DNA of 43,099 nt from Stutzerimonas nitrititolerans. Lineage in GTDB: Bacteria; Pseudomonadota; Gammaproteobacteria; Pseudomonadales; Pseudomonadaceae. The position numbers and the translations under genes are program-made. The stretch spans positions 1 to 43,099 of the forward strand of contig NZ_RFFL01000019.1 of NCBI RefSeq assembly GCF_003696285.1, read 5' to 3'. Each line of letters opens with the position of its first letter. The stretch's first letter is position 1. Below, one piece after another: positions 13,029-22,983 of this stretch. The notes under the pieces were generated by a model. The model was not told the DNA's origin. It saw only the letters and a program-made list of their open reading frames with translations, and ran no database searches.

Positions 13029-13805
13029 TCAGCGTTGCAGTTTCTTCAGTGGATAGATGTCGTAGCGGCTCGACTTTCCTTCCAGGCTGTAGCCGGGTTT
13101 CGGTCCCTCGATGCTCGGTGCCTTGCGCGGGCGTTTGACCACTACGCGGTGGCTCGCCAATTCCAGGGCGGCGGCGAGCAAGGCCGATGCATCCGGATCG
13201 TCGCCGACGAAGGGCCGGAACAGACGCATCTCCTTTTTCACCAGGGCGCTTTTTTCCCGGTGCGGGAACATCGGGTCGAGATAAGCCACCTGCGGCGGTT
13301 CGTCCTGCCAGTGCTGCATCAGCTCGATGGCGTTGCCCTGGCGCAACTGCATGCGCTGCACCACCGGTCCCACTTCGGCATCCGCCAGGCCGCGCGCGAG
13401 CCCATCCTCCAGCAACGCGGCGATCAACGGCTGACGCTCGATCAGAAGCATCTCGCAACCCAGGCTCGCCAGCACGAAAGCGTCACGCCCGAGGCCGGCG
13501 GTGGCATCCAGCACGCTGGGGCGGATGCCCGGCTGGATGCCGACCGCCTTGGCGATCATCTGTCCGCTGCCGCCACCGAACTGTCGACGATGGGCCGCGC
13601 TGCCTTCGACGAAATCCACCCGAACCGGCCCCGGGGCCTGCTCTTCTAGCAGCTGCAGTTGCAACCCGCCCTCGCCCAGTTGCAAGGCGAACTGCGCGTC
13701 ATCCACGTCCAGCGGCAGGCCCAGTCGCGCTGCCCAGTCGCGCGCCTGATCGGCATATTGCGGCGCAAGGGCTTCGACACGAACCAGAGGGGATGCGGAA
13801 TTCAT
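13029..13805 (-). CDS. rsmJ: 16S rRNA (guanine-1516-N2)-methyltransferase
   Basis: The frame is open to 13907, but family proteins begin near [19 protein letters not shown], so the ATG at 13805 is used (258 aa). RsmJ uses SAM to methylate G1516 of 16S rRNA. Signatures seen: a SAM-binding motif ([20 protein letters not shown]), an acidic loop ([16 protein letters not shown]), and the catalytic DPMFP ([20 protein letters not shown]), with a C-terminal VVKRPRKAP. Length is normal. The gene converges with tetR; upstream is the extensin-like gene in the same direction. Confidence 0.9.
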   Translation of the reverse strand: MNSASPLVRVEALAPQYADQARDWAARLGLPLDVDDAQFALQLGEGGLQLQLLEEQAPGPVRVDFVEGSAAHRRQFGGGSGQMIAKAVGIQPGIRPSVLDATAGLGRDAFVLASLGCEMLLIERQPLIAALLEDGLARGLADAEVGPVVQRMQLRQGNAIELMQHWQDEPPQVAYLDPMFPHREKSALVKKEMRLFRPFVGDDPDASALLAAALELASHRVVVKRPRKAPSIEGPKPGYSLEGKSSRYDIYPLKKLQR

Positions 13806-13928
13806 ACGGAGCTCGACGGCGGCAGCGGAAAACGCAGCATTCTGCCAGAGCCGCGGCCGCGCTGCCTCAGAGGTATTTACAAATGCAGCGAGCGATGACC
13901 ATGCCACGGGCAGAGTTTGTAAACACTC

Positions 13929-14621
13929 TCAGCGACACATGCCGAAGCCACCCATGTCGACATGGAAGTGATCATGGTGAGCGGCGTTGTATACCGGGCT
14001 CAGGGTTACCCTGAAGGCGTCGCAGGCGGCCGCCTTGACCTGGCGCAGGAAGCGCGCGCTGTCGTCGTCGCCCTTCCAGTTACGGGCCACCGTGATGCGC
14101 GTGCCATCGGCCAGGCGAAAGCCAGCCAGGTCCAGCGCATTGGCCGAGGCGTGCTGACTGCGACGATTGCTGCGCGCGATATTGCGGCAGGCGAAGCTGC
14201 CGAAATGGTCGACCCGCACCACCGGCTGGCCGAACACCGCCTGCGCCGCCGGCTGCAACCCGTGGCGCTCGAACAAGGCGTAGGCTGCCGCCAGCGGACA
14301 GGTCGCCAGGAATGCACCGTTGAAACGTACCGCCGATGCCCTCACCCGCACGGCATTCTCCACCGGGCAACCCGCCTGCGGCGTGCTGTCCGGCACGGCC
14401 ACGTAATCCAGGTCGGAAGTCGCCAGCGCCTGCTCGCAGAGATCACGATCATCCTGCAATCGACGTAGCTTGTAGGTCGTCAGGAAGTTGGGCGCCAGGC
14501 GGATATCCAGCGGCGCCCAAGGGTTCCACTGAGGCGGCACGTCGATATGTCCGCGCCAGACGCCGTAGGCGAAGCCGGCCAGCAACAGAAGCGACAGCAG
14601 AAAGAATCGTCCGAAGGTCAT
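13929..14621 (-). CDS. Extensin-like C-terminal domain protein, membrane anchored
   Basis: Residues 1-20 form a membrane anchor or uncleaved signal (FGRFFLLSLLLLAGFAYGVW). The rest matches the extensin-like family (Extensin_C), related to D,D-peptidase-like metal sites: paired Cys, a SQHASANALDLAGF motif, and HHDHFHVDMG near the end, which hold the His/Asp residues expected to bind zinc. A periplasmic, cell-wall-related role is likely, but the substrate is not established. At 230 aa the length is usual. Confidence 0.8.
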   Translation of the reverse strand: MTFGRFFLLSLLLLAGFAYGVWRGHIDVPPQWNPWAPLDIRLAPNFLTTYKLRRLQDDRDLCEQALATSDLDYVAVPDSTPQAGCPVENAVRVRASAVRFNGAFLATCPLAAAYALFERHGLQPAAQAVFGQPVVRVDHFGSFACRNIARSNRRSQHASANALDLAGFRLADGTRITVARNWKGDDDSARFLRQVKAAACDAFRVTLSPVYNAAHHDHFHVDMGGFGMCR

Positions 14622-14676
14622 GCCTTATGGGCAACGCAACGGGACGGAAGTTGAATCCGATGCCTTACAAAACAGG

Positions 14677-15552
14677 TCAGTCGCCCAGCAGGGATAATTG
14701 CGGCGCACGCTCGAAGGGTGGCAACGGCGGCAGTCCCGGCAGGCGCCCGACCAGTTGCTCATGGAAGCGCTGCGCCAGTTCCGGCGCACGGTGGTTGTCG
14801 GGCGTGTGCAGGTAGACATGCGGTGATTTGCCGGCCTCGATCCAGCTCGCGACCTTTTCCAGCCAAGGGGTCATGAAGCCGTCGTTCGCCTCCAACTGAG
14901 GGTGGCCGATGAAGCGCAGCTGAGGTGAATCACTGAAGGCGGTCGGGCGTACCGGTACACGGGGCTTCTTGCTCTGCGCGTGCAGCAGCGCCGGATCCCG
15001 CGACCGGCAACTGAACAGCGCCCGTGAATCCAGGCAGATGCGCTCGACGCCCCGGTCGAGTAACAGGCGATTCAGTGCACGCTCCTCCTCGCCCCGTTCG
15101 AAGAACGCCCGATGCCGTACCTCCACTGCCAACGGCGCACCGAAGCCATCGATCAATGCCGCCAGTTCAGCGAGGCGTCCCGGCCCGAAGCTGGCCGGCA
15201 ACTGCAACCAGAACGGCGTGACCCGCGCGCCCAGCGGCGTTAGCAACCGACGAAACGTCAGCGCCAGGTCCAGCACTTCGTGCAGGTTTTCCGCCTGGCT
15301 GATCTCGCGTGGCAACTTTGCGCAGAAACGGAATCCCTCGGGCATCAACTCGGCCCAACGCTCGATCTTCTGTTCCGAGGGCCAGGCGTAGAGCGTGGTG
15401 TTGCCTTCGACGCTGTTGAACATCGAGCAGTAGCGGGGCAGGAATTCCGTGGCGGGCGTTCCCGTCGGGTACAACGAGCCCAGCCAGGCGCTCTCATTCC
15501 AGGACGGACAACCTAGAAAATAGGGAAGCTTCAGCACGCCAGCTAGGGTCAA
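14677..15552 (-). CDS. DUF72 (YecE-like) protein
   Basis: The 291-aa product has the DUF72 pattern: FLGCPSWNESAWLG at the start, FNSVEGNTTLYAWPSEQ, FCAKLPREISQ, FWLQLPASFGP, AVEVRHRAFF, and a late YLHTPDNHRAPELA. The fold is a TIM barrel; the activity is not known to me. The start overlaps the stop of the upstream gene (15549-15911) by four bases, so the two are coupled. Its C-terminal PFERAPQLSLLGD is a short tail often seen in pseudomonad homologues. Confidence 0.85.
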   Translation of the reverse strand: MTLAGVLKLPYFLGCPSWNESAWLGSLYPTGTPATEFLPRYCSMFNSVEGNTTLYAWPSEQKIERWAELMPEGFRFCAKLPREISQAENLHEVLDLALTFRRLLTPLGARVTPFWLQLPASFGPGRLAELAALIDGFGAPLAVEVRHRAFFERGEEERALNRLLLDRGVERICLDSRALFSCRSRDPALLHAQSKKPRVPVRPTAFSDSPQLRFIGHPQLEANDGFMTPWLEKVASWIEAGKSPHVYLHTPDNHRAPELAQRFHEQLVGRLPGLPPLPPFERAPQLSLLGD

Positions 15553-15911
15553 GCGTAGAGATCGAGGCCGAACACCTCGTAGGCGCCGAAATCGCTGTTG
15601 AAACTGGCGGTACTGGCATAGCTGGCCAACGCCTGGGCGACGTGGGCCGGAAGGGTACGCTCGGACTGGAACTGGGACTGGGACTGGTTATCACGAAACG
15701 CCGCGTAACGTTCGATCAACGCGCTTTCATTGACCCGCTGCTGCGGACGCGCGGCTTGCGGCTGGTAGTCCTGCCCGGTGGTTGCTCGGCTGTCGACCTG
15801 GCGATCGGCCTCGGCGATACGCTGGGTTTCGCCATAGCCGTCCCTCGCGCTGCCGGTACGGGCAGTACGATCCGTTGAATAGGGGACGGGAAAGGAACCT
15901 TCGACGCGCAT
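15549..15911 (-). CDS. Hypothetical Pseudomonas protein downstream of tsaB, 120 aa
   Basis: Lies between tsaB and the DUF72 gene, all on the minus strand, with an ATGA overlap at its end. The product is polar and Gln/Ser-rich (DNQSQSQFQSERT), starts MRVEGSFPVPYS and ends in a Phe/Tyr-rich segment (DFGAYEVFGLDLYA). It has no signal peptide or membrane segment. It resembles small proteins found at this locus in pseudomonads, function unknown. Confidence 0.7.
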   Translation of the reverse strand: MRVEGSFPVPYSTDRTARTGSARDGYGETQRIAEADRQVDSRATTGQDYQPQAARPQQRVNESALIERYAAFRDNQSQSQFQSERTLPAHVAQALASYASTASFNSDFGAYEVFGLDLYA

Positions 15912-15975
15912 CTTTCGACTCGTTCAGGAATTGGGCGACTCTAACGGCCCGCCCGGGCTTTGACAACGGTCGCCA

Positions 15976-16647
15976 TCACTTCTTCGGCGTCGCCACGTTA
16001 TCGCGTAGATAGACGGGCTGGGCCTGGTCCGCCTCGACCGCCTCGCCCCGCTGCCAGGCGAAGCTGGCCAGGCGCAGCAGGTCTTCGGCATGTGGCAGCA
16101 GCGAGGCGTTCGTCGCCGACACGGCCGTCGGGATTCGCGCGGCGTGGCACCAACCGGTACCGGCGCCGAACCATTCATCACTCACACCGCGCGGCAACTG
16201 TGCCTGCTCGGGCGGCAACACCGCTTCGAGGCCGGCCAGCTGCATCTCGCCCTGGCTGGCTCGGTAGCAGCCCCAGTAGACCTCATCCATTCGTGCATCG
16301 ATGGCCACCGCCACCTGCTCGACCGCGTGCTCGCGGTAGGCGCGCTGGGCGATGGTGGCCAGCGTCGAGACCGGCAGCACCGGGCGTTCCAGAGCGAATG
16401 CGAGCCCCTGCACCACACCCACGGCGATGCGCACGCCAGTGAAGGCACCGGGCCCGCGTCCGAAGGCGATGGCGTCGACGGCAGACAGCGCGATGCCCGC
16501 TTCGGCGGTCAGGGTCTGGATCATCGGCAGCAGTCGCTGGGCATGCAGGCGCGGGATGACCTCGTAGTGGCTCAGGACCTCGCCGTCATGCAGCAGGGCG
16601 ACGGAGCAGGCTTCGGTGGCGGTATCCAGGGCCAGCAGAGTGGTCAT
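15976..16647 (-). CDS. tsaB: tRNA threonylcarbamoyladenosine biosynthesis protein TsaB
   Basis: TsaB pairs with TsaD and TsaE to make t6A37 on ANN-decoding tRNAs. The product starts LLALDTATEACSVALLHDG (ASKHA phosphate loop) and contains IQTLTAEAGIALSAVDAIAF, FGRGPGAFTGVRIAVGVVQG and VAIDARMDEVYWGCY, all family features. It ends with a short tail (QAQPVYLRDNVA). Length (223 aa) is normal. GGAAC lies a short distance before the ATG on the minus strand. The region in front of it is the 790-bp repeat-bearing gap. Confidence 0.95.
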   Translation of the reverse strand: MTTLLALDTATEACSVALLHDGEVLSHYEVIPRLHAQRLLPMIQTLTAEAGIALSAVDAIAFGRGPGAFTGVRIAVGVVQGLAFALERPVLPVSTLATIAQRAYREHAVEQVAVAIDARMDEVYWGCYRASQGEMQLAGLEAVLPPEQAQLPRGVSDEWFGAGTGWCHAARIPTAVSATNASLLPHAEDLLRLASFAWQRGEAVEADQAQPVYLRDNVATPKK

Positions 16648-16783
16648 CGGTAGTTCCGGGATGGTTAAAAGGGGCGGATTCTAGCGTATTCGAGAGGTGG
16701 GTTCTTTGGGATGTTTAGTCTTGGGCATCGGTGTCCAACCTATTGCCGAGTTTGCTGACCCTTCTGGTTTCGCCCTGCTGGGC

Positions 16784-16832
16784 GAGTTTCTTTTGGCAGT
16801 CGCCCGGATGGCCGGCCCCGCCAAAAGAACTC
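16784..16832. repeat. Hairpin at the edge of an intergenic repeat cluster
   Basis: GAGTTTCTTTTGGC (16784-16797) pairs with GCCAAAAGAACTC (16820-16832) with one bulged T, around a GC-rich loop. Elements with this TTTCTTTTGGC / GCCAAAAGAA hairpin are familiar intergenic repeats in pseudomonads. It borders the inverted repeat that starts at 16853. Confidence 0.7.
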
Positions 16833-16852
16833 AAAGAGTCTTGCCCCTCCAT

Positions 16853-16987
16853 CCGGCCCCGGCTACGCCGGGGTTCCCTCGCTCCATCACTGCTCCGGCG
16901 GCCGGCGTACAAGGGCCATCCTTGGCCCTTTACGCCTCTCGCGGCATCCATGCCGCTCGCTCCCCTACACAGTGACTCCACTCGGCC
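16853..16987. repeat. Intergenic repeat, copy A (inverted relative to copy B)
   Basis: A 135-bp block starting with a 28-bp segment that contains a CCCCGGC-tac-GCCGGGG palindrome and ending with CCACTCGGCC (16978-16987). The first 28 and last 10 bases match the reverse complement of the block at 17093-17225 exactly; the middle is diverged. The 16648-17437 gap has no convincing gene: the long frames on either strand are byproducts of this repeat. Confidence 0.8.
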
Positions 16988-17092
16988 TTCTGAAAGAGGC
17001 AGTTGGTGTCGCCTGTTGGTTTGTGCAAAAAAACGAAGCCAAAGCAACATCAACTATCTTCCAGGCGACTCGGACTCCGTTCCCCGTCAGTA

Positions 17093-17225
17093 GGCCGAGT
17101 GGAGGTGTTGCGCAGGGGGACGCGAGGCAGGACACCGAGCGAGGAACGAAGGGACAGGGACGTCCCTTCGTGACGGCCCCCGGAGCGGCACCGAAAGGAG
17201 GGAACCCCGGCGTAGCCGGGGCCGG
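17093..17225. repeat. Intergenic repeat, copy B (inverted relative to copy A)
   Basis: A 133-bp block beginning GGCCGAGTGG (17093-17102) and ending in the 28-bp palindrome-containing segment (17198-17225). It is the inverted partner of 16853-16987 with a 105-bp spacer between them. Inside is a further near-palindrome, AAGGGACAGGGACGTCCCTT. Confidence 0.8.
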
Positions 17226-17251
17226 ATGTCGGGCGCGCTTTCTCTTTGGTT

Positions 17252-17282
17252 ACTTTCTCTTTCGCGCGAGCAAAGAGAAAGT
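17252..17282. repeat. Hairpin at the other edge of the repeat cluster
   Basis: ACTTTCTCTTT (17252-17262) and AAAGAGAAAGT (17272-17282) form a perfect 11-bp stem with a 9-base loop. It mirrors the hairpin at 16784-16832, so the cluster is hairpin, copy A, spacer, copy B, hairpin. Confidence 0.75.
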
Positions 17283-17373
17283 GACTCGGCCGGGAGGCCG
17301 AAACCAGAAGCATCAGCGCACTCGGTAATCGATTTTTAAAACCGATGGTCCAGCCCCACCAACCAACAGCACT

Positions 17374-17411
17374 CAAACAAAAATGCCCATATCTGCGATA
17401 CGGGCATTTTC
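17374..17411 (-). terminator. Intrinsic terminator of adk
   Basis: On the minus strand AAAATGCCC pairs with GGGCATTTT (plus-strand arms at 17379-17388 and 17402-17410), and a T-rich tail follows. It lies 27 bases after the adk stop. Confidence 0.85.
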
Positions 17412-17437
17412 CACAACCACTACAACCTAAGAATCAA

Positions 17438-18121
<684 letters not shown>

Positions 18122-18343
18122 TCAGGGCCGATCGAGCGGGCCGAATTCTGACGAATCAAAATTTTTGCTTTGCCGCCATGCGACAAAAGGTGGAACACGA
18201 TACACAGCGAGCAGAAGTCACACAAGCGGCGCGCAGGGCGGAAACGATGCTCGAAAAAAGCGGCGAGAAATGGCGAACGAGCCAGCCGGTCGTCGCCTCG
18301 GACAGAGGTGGATCTGACGCCCCACCCCTATCCGATGCAGGAT

Positions 18344-20980
18344 TCAGCCGGTGTTGCGCAGGCCCGCAGCGATACCGGCCACACTGACCAGCAAGGCTTG
18401 TTCCAGCGGACTCTGCGCCGGATTTGGCTGATGCCGGGAGCGGGCCAGCAATTCGATCTGCATCAGATGCAGCGGATCGAGATAGGTATTGCGCAAGCTG
18501 AACGCTTCGAGGGTTTCGGGGCTGTGCATCAGCAGCTCGCTCTGCCCTGTCAGCGCCTGTACCGTCCGGATCGCATGCGACAATCTGTCACGCAAATCGG
18601 CGCCCAGCCGCTGCAGCGGCGCAGACACCAGGCGCTCGTCGTAACGCCGGGCGATCTCGTCATCCGTCTTGGCCAGCACCATCTCGAGCATGTCGATTCG
18701 CGTGGTGAAGAAAGGCCAGCCGGCGCGCATCGCCGCCAGTTGCTCGCCTTCGCCACGATCGAGCGCCTTCTGCAAGGCCTGCTCCCACCCCAGCCAGGCG
18801 GGCAGCATGAGGCGCGTCTGCGTCCAGGCGAATATCCAGGGGATCGCCCGCAGGCTTTCCACGCCACCCTCGCGGCGCTTGGCCGGGCGGCTGCCGAGCG
18901 GCAGTCGCCCCAGTTCCTGCTCCGGCGTCGCCTGGCGGAAGTACTCGACGAACTGCGGATGGTCGCGCACCACCCCGCGATACGCCGCGACGCCCTCCTC
19001 GGCCAGATGCTCCATCAGGTCACGCCAGCCCGGCTCGGGCATCGGCGGCGGCAGCAGCGTGGCTTCCAGGACGGCGGCCAGGTAGAGGTTGAGGTTCTGC
19101 TCGGCGATGTCCGGCAGGCCGAACTTGAAGCGAATCATTTCACCCTGTTCGGTGGTGCGGAAGCGCCCCGCGACCGAACCTGGCGGCTGCGACAGGATGG
19201 CCGCATGAGCCGGTCCGCCGCCACGGCCGACGGTGCCACCGCGCCCATGGAACAGCAGCAGTTCGACACCGTGCTCGCGACAGACGTCCACCAGATTTTC
19301 CTGGGCGCGGTACTGCGCCCAGGCCGCCGCCGTGGTGCCGGCGTCCTTGGCCGAATCGGAATAGCCGATCATCACTTCCTGCGGCCCGTGCAGGCGTTGC
19401 CGATAACCCGGCAGGGCCAGCAGCCGGCCCATGGTCGGCCCGGCATCGTTCAGGTCGGCGAGGGTTTCGAACAACGGCACCACGCGCATCGGGCGTTGCA
19501 GACCGGACTCTTTCAACAGCAGCTGGACCGCCAGCACATCGGACGCGCTGCGGGCCATGGAGATGACGTAGGACCCCAGGGACGCGGCGGGCGCGGCCGC
19601 AACCACCCGGCACGTGGCCAGCACCTCGGCCGTGTCTTCGGACGCCTGGTAATGGGGCGGCAGGAGCGGACGGCGGTTGTTCAATTCAGCCTGGAGGAAA
19701 TCCAGGCGCTGCTGTTCGTCCCATGTATGGTAGTCGCCCAGGCCGAGGTAATCGGTGATCTCGCCAAGCGCCGCGGCATGCCTGGCCGCATCCTGGCGAA
19801 TATCCAGGCGCACCAGGAACAGGCCGAAGGCGGCGGCGCGGCGCAAGGTATCAAGCAGCGCACCGTCGGCGATCACACCCATGCCGCAGGCGTGCAGGGA
19901 CCGATAGCAGAGTTCCAGCGGCTGCCACAGCTCCCGGTTGTCGTGCAGTACCTTCGCCGGCGTCGCCTGCTGTGCCCCAGGCGCACCGCCGGCCCATTCC
20001 CGGGTGATCTGCAGGCGTTCGCGCAACGTCCGCAGCAAAGCGCGATAGGGCTCTGCGGTATCGCCCGTCTGGCGCAGCAGTTCGGGGCTGGCGGCCTGCA
20101 TCGAGAGCGTGGTGATCAATCCCTCGACGTCATGCAGGAACAGGTCGGCCGCCACCCAGCGCGCCAGCCGCAGCACTTCGTGGGTCACACTGGCCGTCAC
20201 GTTGGGATTGCCATCGCGGTCGCCGCCCATCCAGGAGGCGAAACGGATCGGGGCGACATCCAGTGGAAGGTGTAGACCGGTACTGCGCTGCAAGGCCTGA
20301 TCGGCCTTGCGCAGCACGCGCGGCAGCGCCTGCCAGAGGGAGTTCTCGATCACTGCGAAGCCCCACTTCGCCTCCTCCAGCGGCGTCGGCCGGCTGCGGC
20401 GGATTTCCTCGGTATGCCAGGCTTCGGCGATCAGACGCTGCAGGCGCTGCTCGATCTGCGCCAACTCGGCCGCCGAGAGGTCGAGGTGATCGCGCGCCGC
20501 CAGTTGCCCGGCAATGGCGTCATATTTCTGGATCAGCGTCCGCCGCGACACTTCGGTGGGATGCGCGGTAAGCACCAGTTCGATATCCAGCCGACCGACC
20601 TGACGGGCGATGAACTCGGGGTCACGCCCTTCGCTTTTCAGGCGCTCGAGCAGCTCGGAGAAGACACCGTCCTCGAACGGCGGCGCATCGCCGGCATGCC
20701 GACGCCGCACCCGATGGTACTGCTCGGCGATATTGGCGAGGTTGAGGAACTGGCTGAAGGCGCGCGTCATCGGCAGCAGCTCGTCGTCGGTCAACCCGTC
20801 CAGGGTATCGCCCAGCAACTGTGCGCCATCGCTCGAACCGCGCCGGGCGGCCTTGGCGCCCTTGCGGATTCGCTCGATCTTCTCGAAGAAGACGTCGCCA
20901 TGCTGCTCACGAATGGTCCTGCCGAGCAATTCGCCAAGCAGGTGGACGTTCTCGCGCAGACGCGCATCGATCTTGGCCAT
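18344..20980 (-). CDS. ppc: Phosphoenolpyruvate carboxylase
   Basis: Carboxylates PEP with bicarbonate to form oxaloacetate, feeding the TCA cycle. The 878-aa product is full length. The catalytic His is at residue 140 in [12 protein letters not shown]. Later come the PEP-binding region with [15 protein letters not shown], the mobile loop [20 protein letters not shown], and the conserved C-terminal end ([14 protein letters not shown]). The start is placed at ATG 20980 with GAGGAGGG shortly before it on the minus strand. The 312 bases upstream, to the lipoprotein gene at 21293, hold no gene. Confidence 0.97.
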   Translation of the reverse strand: MAKIDARLRENVHLLGELLGRTIREQHGDVFFEKIERIRKGAKAARRGSSDGAQLLGDTLDGLTDDELLPMTRAFSQFLNLANIAEQYHRVRRRHAGDAPPFEDGVFSELLERLKSEGRDPEFIARQVGRLDIELVLTAHPTEVSRRTLIQKYDAIAGQLAARDHLDLSAAELAQIEQRLQRLIAEAWHTEEIRRSRPTPLEEAKWGFAVIENSLWQALPRVLRKADQALQRSTGLHLPLDVAPIRFASWMGGDRDGNPNVTASVTHEVLRLARWVAADLFLHDVEGLITTLSMQAASPELLRQTGDTAEPYRALLRTLRERLQITREWAGGAPGAQQATPAKVLHDNRELWQPLELCYRSLHACGMGVIADGALLDTLRRAAAFGLFLVRLDIRQDAARHAAALGEITDYLGLGDYHTWDEQQRLDFLQAELNNRRPLLPPHYQASEDTAEVLATCRVVAAAPAASLGSYVISMARSASDVLAVQLLLKESGLQRPMRVVPLFETLADLNDAGPTMGRLLALPGYRQRLHGPQEVMIGYSDSAKDAGTTAAAWAQYRAQENLVDVCREHGVELLLFHGRGGTVGRGGGPAHAAILSQPPGSVAGRFRTTEQGEMIRFKFGLPDIAEQNLNLYLAAVLEATLLPPPMPEPGWRDLMEHLAEEGVAAYRGVVRDHPQFVEYFRQATPEQELGRLPLGSRPAKRREGGVESLRAIPWIFAWTQTRLMLPAWLGWEQALQKALDRGEGEQLAAMRAGWPFFTTRIDMLEMVLAKTDDEIARRYDERLVSAPLQRLGADLRDRLSHAIRTVQALTGQSELLMHSPETLEAFSLRNTYLDPLHLMQIELLARSRHQPNPAQSPLEQALLVSVAGIAAGLRNTG

Positions 20981-21292
20981 GCGGCCCTCCTCAACAGCGA
21001 AACGAAGCGTTCGATCCCTATTCGGCGGAACCGAACGACGATGATCCTCTTGCAGGCAGGGTGCCCAGCACGCCCGGTCATGGCAAGCCGAGAAGGCACT
21101 CCTGGAAGCGGCGGACGGCCCTACGAAGGCACCTTAGCACCATCCCGAGGCGGCATCGTCGGAACGATTGGCGCCAAAAAGCCTCACAAAAAATAGGCCG
21201 CTCGCACCGATCCTTACTCTCATGCGGTGTATCCGGGTCGGCGCAGACAGGTGTCCTGGCTCTTCAGGCAATGCCCTTTTGGAGAACTGACG

Positions 21293-21688
21293 ATGAAAAT
21301 GAACACCCTAGAAAAGCCCCTATCGCGCTTTCAGCTACCCAAGCTCGCAGCCATCGCACTGGGCGGCGTGCTGCTGGTCGGTTGCGCAGGCAATCCGCCA
21401 AACGAGCAGTTCGCGGTGACCGAATCGGCGGTACGCAGCGCAGTCAGTGCCGGTGGCACCGAATACGCGGCAGTGGAAATGCGCGCCGCCCAGGAGAAAT
21501 GGAAGCAGGCCGAGCTGGCCATGCAGAAGGAAGACTACGACGAAGCCCGCAAGCTGGCCGAACAGGCCGAGTGGGACGCCCGGGTTGCGGAACGCAAGGC
21601 ACAGGCGGCCAAGGCGCAGAAAGCGGTGGAGGACGCCCAGCGAGGCATCCAGGAACTGCGCGAAGAAAGCATGCGCGGAATTCAGTAA
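21293..21688 (+). CDS. DUF4398 lipoprotein, 131 aa
   Basis: The ATG at 21293 follows GGAG. Residues 1-32 form a lipoprotein signal, with the lipobox LLVGC. The mature part is a DUF4398-type helical domain: SAVRSAVSAGGTEYAAVEMR, then EKWKQAELAMQKEDYDEA and a long helix (RVAERKAQAAKAQKAVEDAQ). The product is likely anchored to the outer membrane facing the periplasm. It is followed at 41 bp by a second, larger lipoprotein with the same kind of domain plus OmpA, suggesting that the pair works together in envelope maintenance. Promoter elements lie within the 312-bp gap before it but are not obvious. Confidence 0.8.
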   Translation: MKMNTLEKPLSRFQLPKLAAIALGGVLLVGCAGNPPNEQFAVTESAVRSAVSAGGTEYAAVEMRAAQEKWKQAELAMQKEDYDEARKLAEQAEWDARVAERKAQAAKAQKAVEDAQRGIQELREESMRGIQ

Positions 21689-21728
21689 CCGTTATTTCCG
21701 AAACGCTTCCAGAACAGGATGAATCGAC

Positions 21729-22511
21729 ATGCATAAGCTAGTGATCCTACCCACGGTGATGGCATTGAGCATCGGACTTGCCGCCTGCTCGTCCCAACCC
21801 AACATGCAGCTCGAGAAGGCTCGCGGCGATTACGCGCAACTGCAAAGCGATGCGCGCTCGGCGAAGCTGGCCGCGCTGGAAACCGAGGATGCCGGCAAGA
21901 TGGTGGAGAAGGCCACGCGCGCCTACACCGATGACGCCGACAAGGAGAAGGTCGACCAGCTGGCGTATCTCGCCCAGCGCCGCATCGAGCTCGCCCAGCA
22001 GACCATCGCGTTGCGTACCGCCGAGCAGGATATCGAGAAGGCCTCCGCCCAGCGTGCCGAGGCGCGCCTGGAGTCCCGTGAAGCGCAGATCCGCAAGCTG
22101 CAGGAAGACCTGCAGGCCAAGCAGACCAAGCGCGGCACCCTGGTCACCTTCGGCGATGTGCTGTTCGACCACGACCGTGCGGATCTCAAGCCTGGCGGCA
22201 TGCGTGACGTGCAGAAACTGGCCGACTTCCTCAACGAGAATCCTGATCGCAAGCTGATCGTAGAAGGCTATACCGACAGCACCGGCTCTGATACGTACAA
22301 CCAGGGGCTGTCCGAGCGCCGGGCGGAAGCCGTACGCCGCGCGCTCACCCGCGCTGGAGTCGATCCGCAGCGGATCCAGACCGTCGGCTATGGCGAGGCC
22401 TATCCGGTGGCCAGCAATGACTCGGCATCGAGCCGGGCGATGAACCGCCGTGTGGAAGTGACCATCTCCCACGACGATCAGCAGGTGGCGCCACGCTCAT
22501 CGATGCAATAA
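21729..22511 (+). CDS. Lipoprotein with DUF4398 and OmpA peptidoglycan-binding domains
   Basis: A signal peptide with lipobox LAAC is at residues 1-20. A DUF4398-like coiled helical region follows (QLEKARGDYAQLQSDARSAK, then LAYLAQRRIELAQQT). The C-terminal OmpA domain runs from about residue 135 (LVTFGDVLFDHDRADLKPGG) through VEGYTDSTGSDTYNQGLSER to AMNRRVEV, with the Asp and Arg that bind diaminopimelate. The protein should link the outer membrane to peptidoglycan. It is co-directional with the DUF4398 lipoprotein before it. A 14-bp hairpin follows the gene. Confidence 0.88.
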   Translation: MHKLVILPTVMALSIGLAACSSQPNMQLEKARGDYAQLQSDARSAKLAALETEDAGKMVEKATRAYTDDADKEKVDQLAYLAQRRIELAQQTIALRTAEQDIEKASAQRAEARLESREAQIRKLQEDLQAKQTKRGTLVTFGDVLFDHDRADLKPGGMRDVQKLADFLNENPDRKLIVEGYTDSTGSDTYNQGLSERRAEAVRRALTRAGVDPQRIQTVGYGEAYPVASNDSASSRAMNRRVEVTISHDDQQVAPRSSMQ

Positions 22512-22527
22512 AGGCATCAACCGCAAA

Positions 22528-22569
22528 CACCTGCACCGGAACACAGCAATGGAGTTTCCGGTGCAGGTG
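22528..22569. terminator. 14-bp hairpin between convergent genes
   Basis: CACCTGCACCGGAA (22528-22541) pairs with TTCCGGTGCAGGTG (22556-22569) around a 14-base loop. It sits between the stops of the OmpA lipoprotein (plus) and the small membrane protein (minus). It lacks a T run, so it may end transcription poorly or serve as a block for both strands. Confidence 0.6.
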
Positions 22570-22580
22570 CATCCAGACGC

Positions 22581-22907
22581 TTACTGTGCGGGCGCGGAAG
22601 GAACACCCTGCTCCACGCAGCGCACCGCTCGTTTGCGGTCGTCCACCAGCACGCCCGTCAGTCCTTTCTGTTCGGTGTCGAACAGCACCAGCACGCCATC
22701 GATACACTGCGCCACCTGCGTCGCAGGTTTCAGCGATACCCGGTAATCCTCGCCGGGAACGGTCTTGAGCATGGTGTAATCGGCCAGCAACAGCGCATCC
22801 TCGGGTTTGGCGATGTGCAGATAGCCGTAGTAGCCCAGTACCGCAACCGTGCCCATCACGCTGCCGATGGCCGTGAGAATCAGGGGAATGGCGTTACGTT
22901 CGGACAT
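22581..22907 (-). CDS. Small single-pass membrane protein, 108 aa
   Basis: The ATG at 22907 (MSERNAIPLILTAIGSVMGT) is chosen because the frame above it has no ribosome binding site. Residues 8-30 form a membrane helix. The rest is a small domain with two Cys and a conserved-looking KTVPGEDYRVSLKPATQVAQ segment. It converges with the OmpA lipoprotein. No family recognised. Confidence 0.65.
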   Translation of the reverse strand: MSERNAIPLILTAIGSVMGTVAVLGYYGYLHIAKPEDALLLADYTMLKTVPGEDYRVSLKPATQVAQCIDGVLVLFDTEQKGLTGVLVDDRKRAVRCVEQGVPSAPAQ

Positions 22908-22983
22908 GAAAGGTCTCGTCGAAGTGAAAGAAAGGCATTGTCGCAAATTATCGGCAATCTGATGCCAGCGACGTAGCGCCAGC

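Noticed and set aside
16697..17328. Several 90-120 codon frames in the adk-tsaB gap
   Set aside because: They are created by the inverted intergenic repeats, lack ribosome binding sites and read as Pro/Arg/Ser-rich sequence.
18170..20275. A 701-codon plus-strand frame over ppc
   Set aside because: It is the antisense shadow of the well-supported ppc gene in GC-rich DNA; low-complexity composition and no family pattern.
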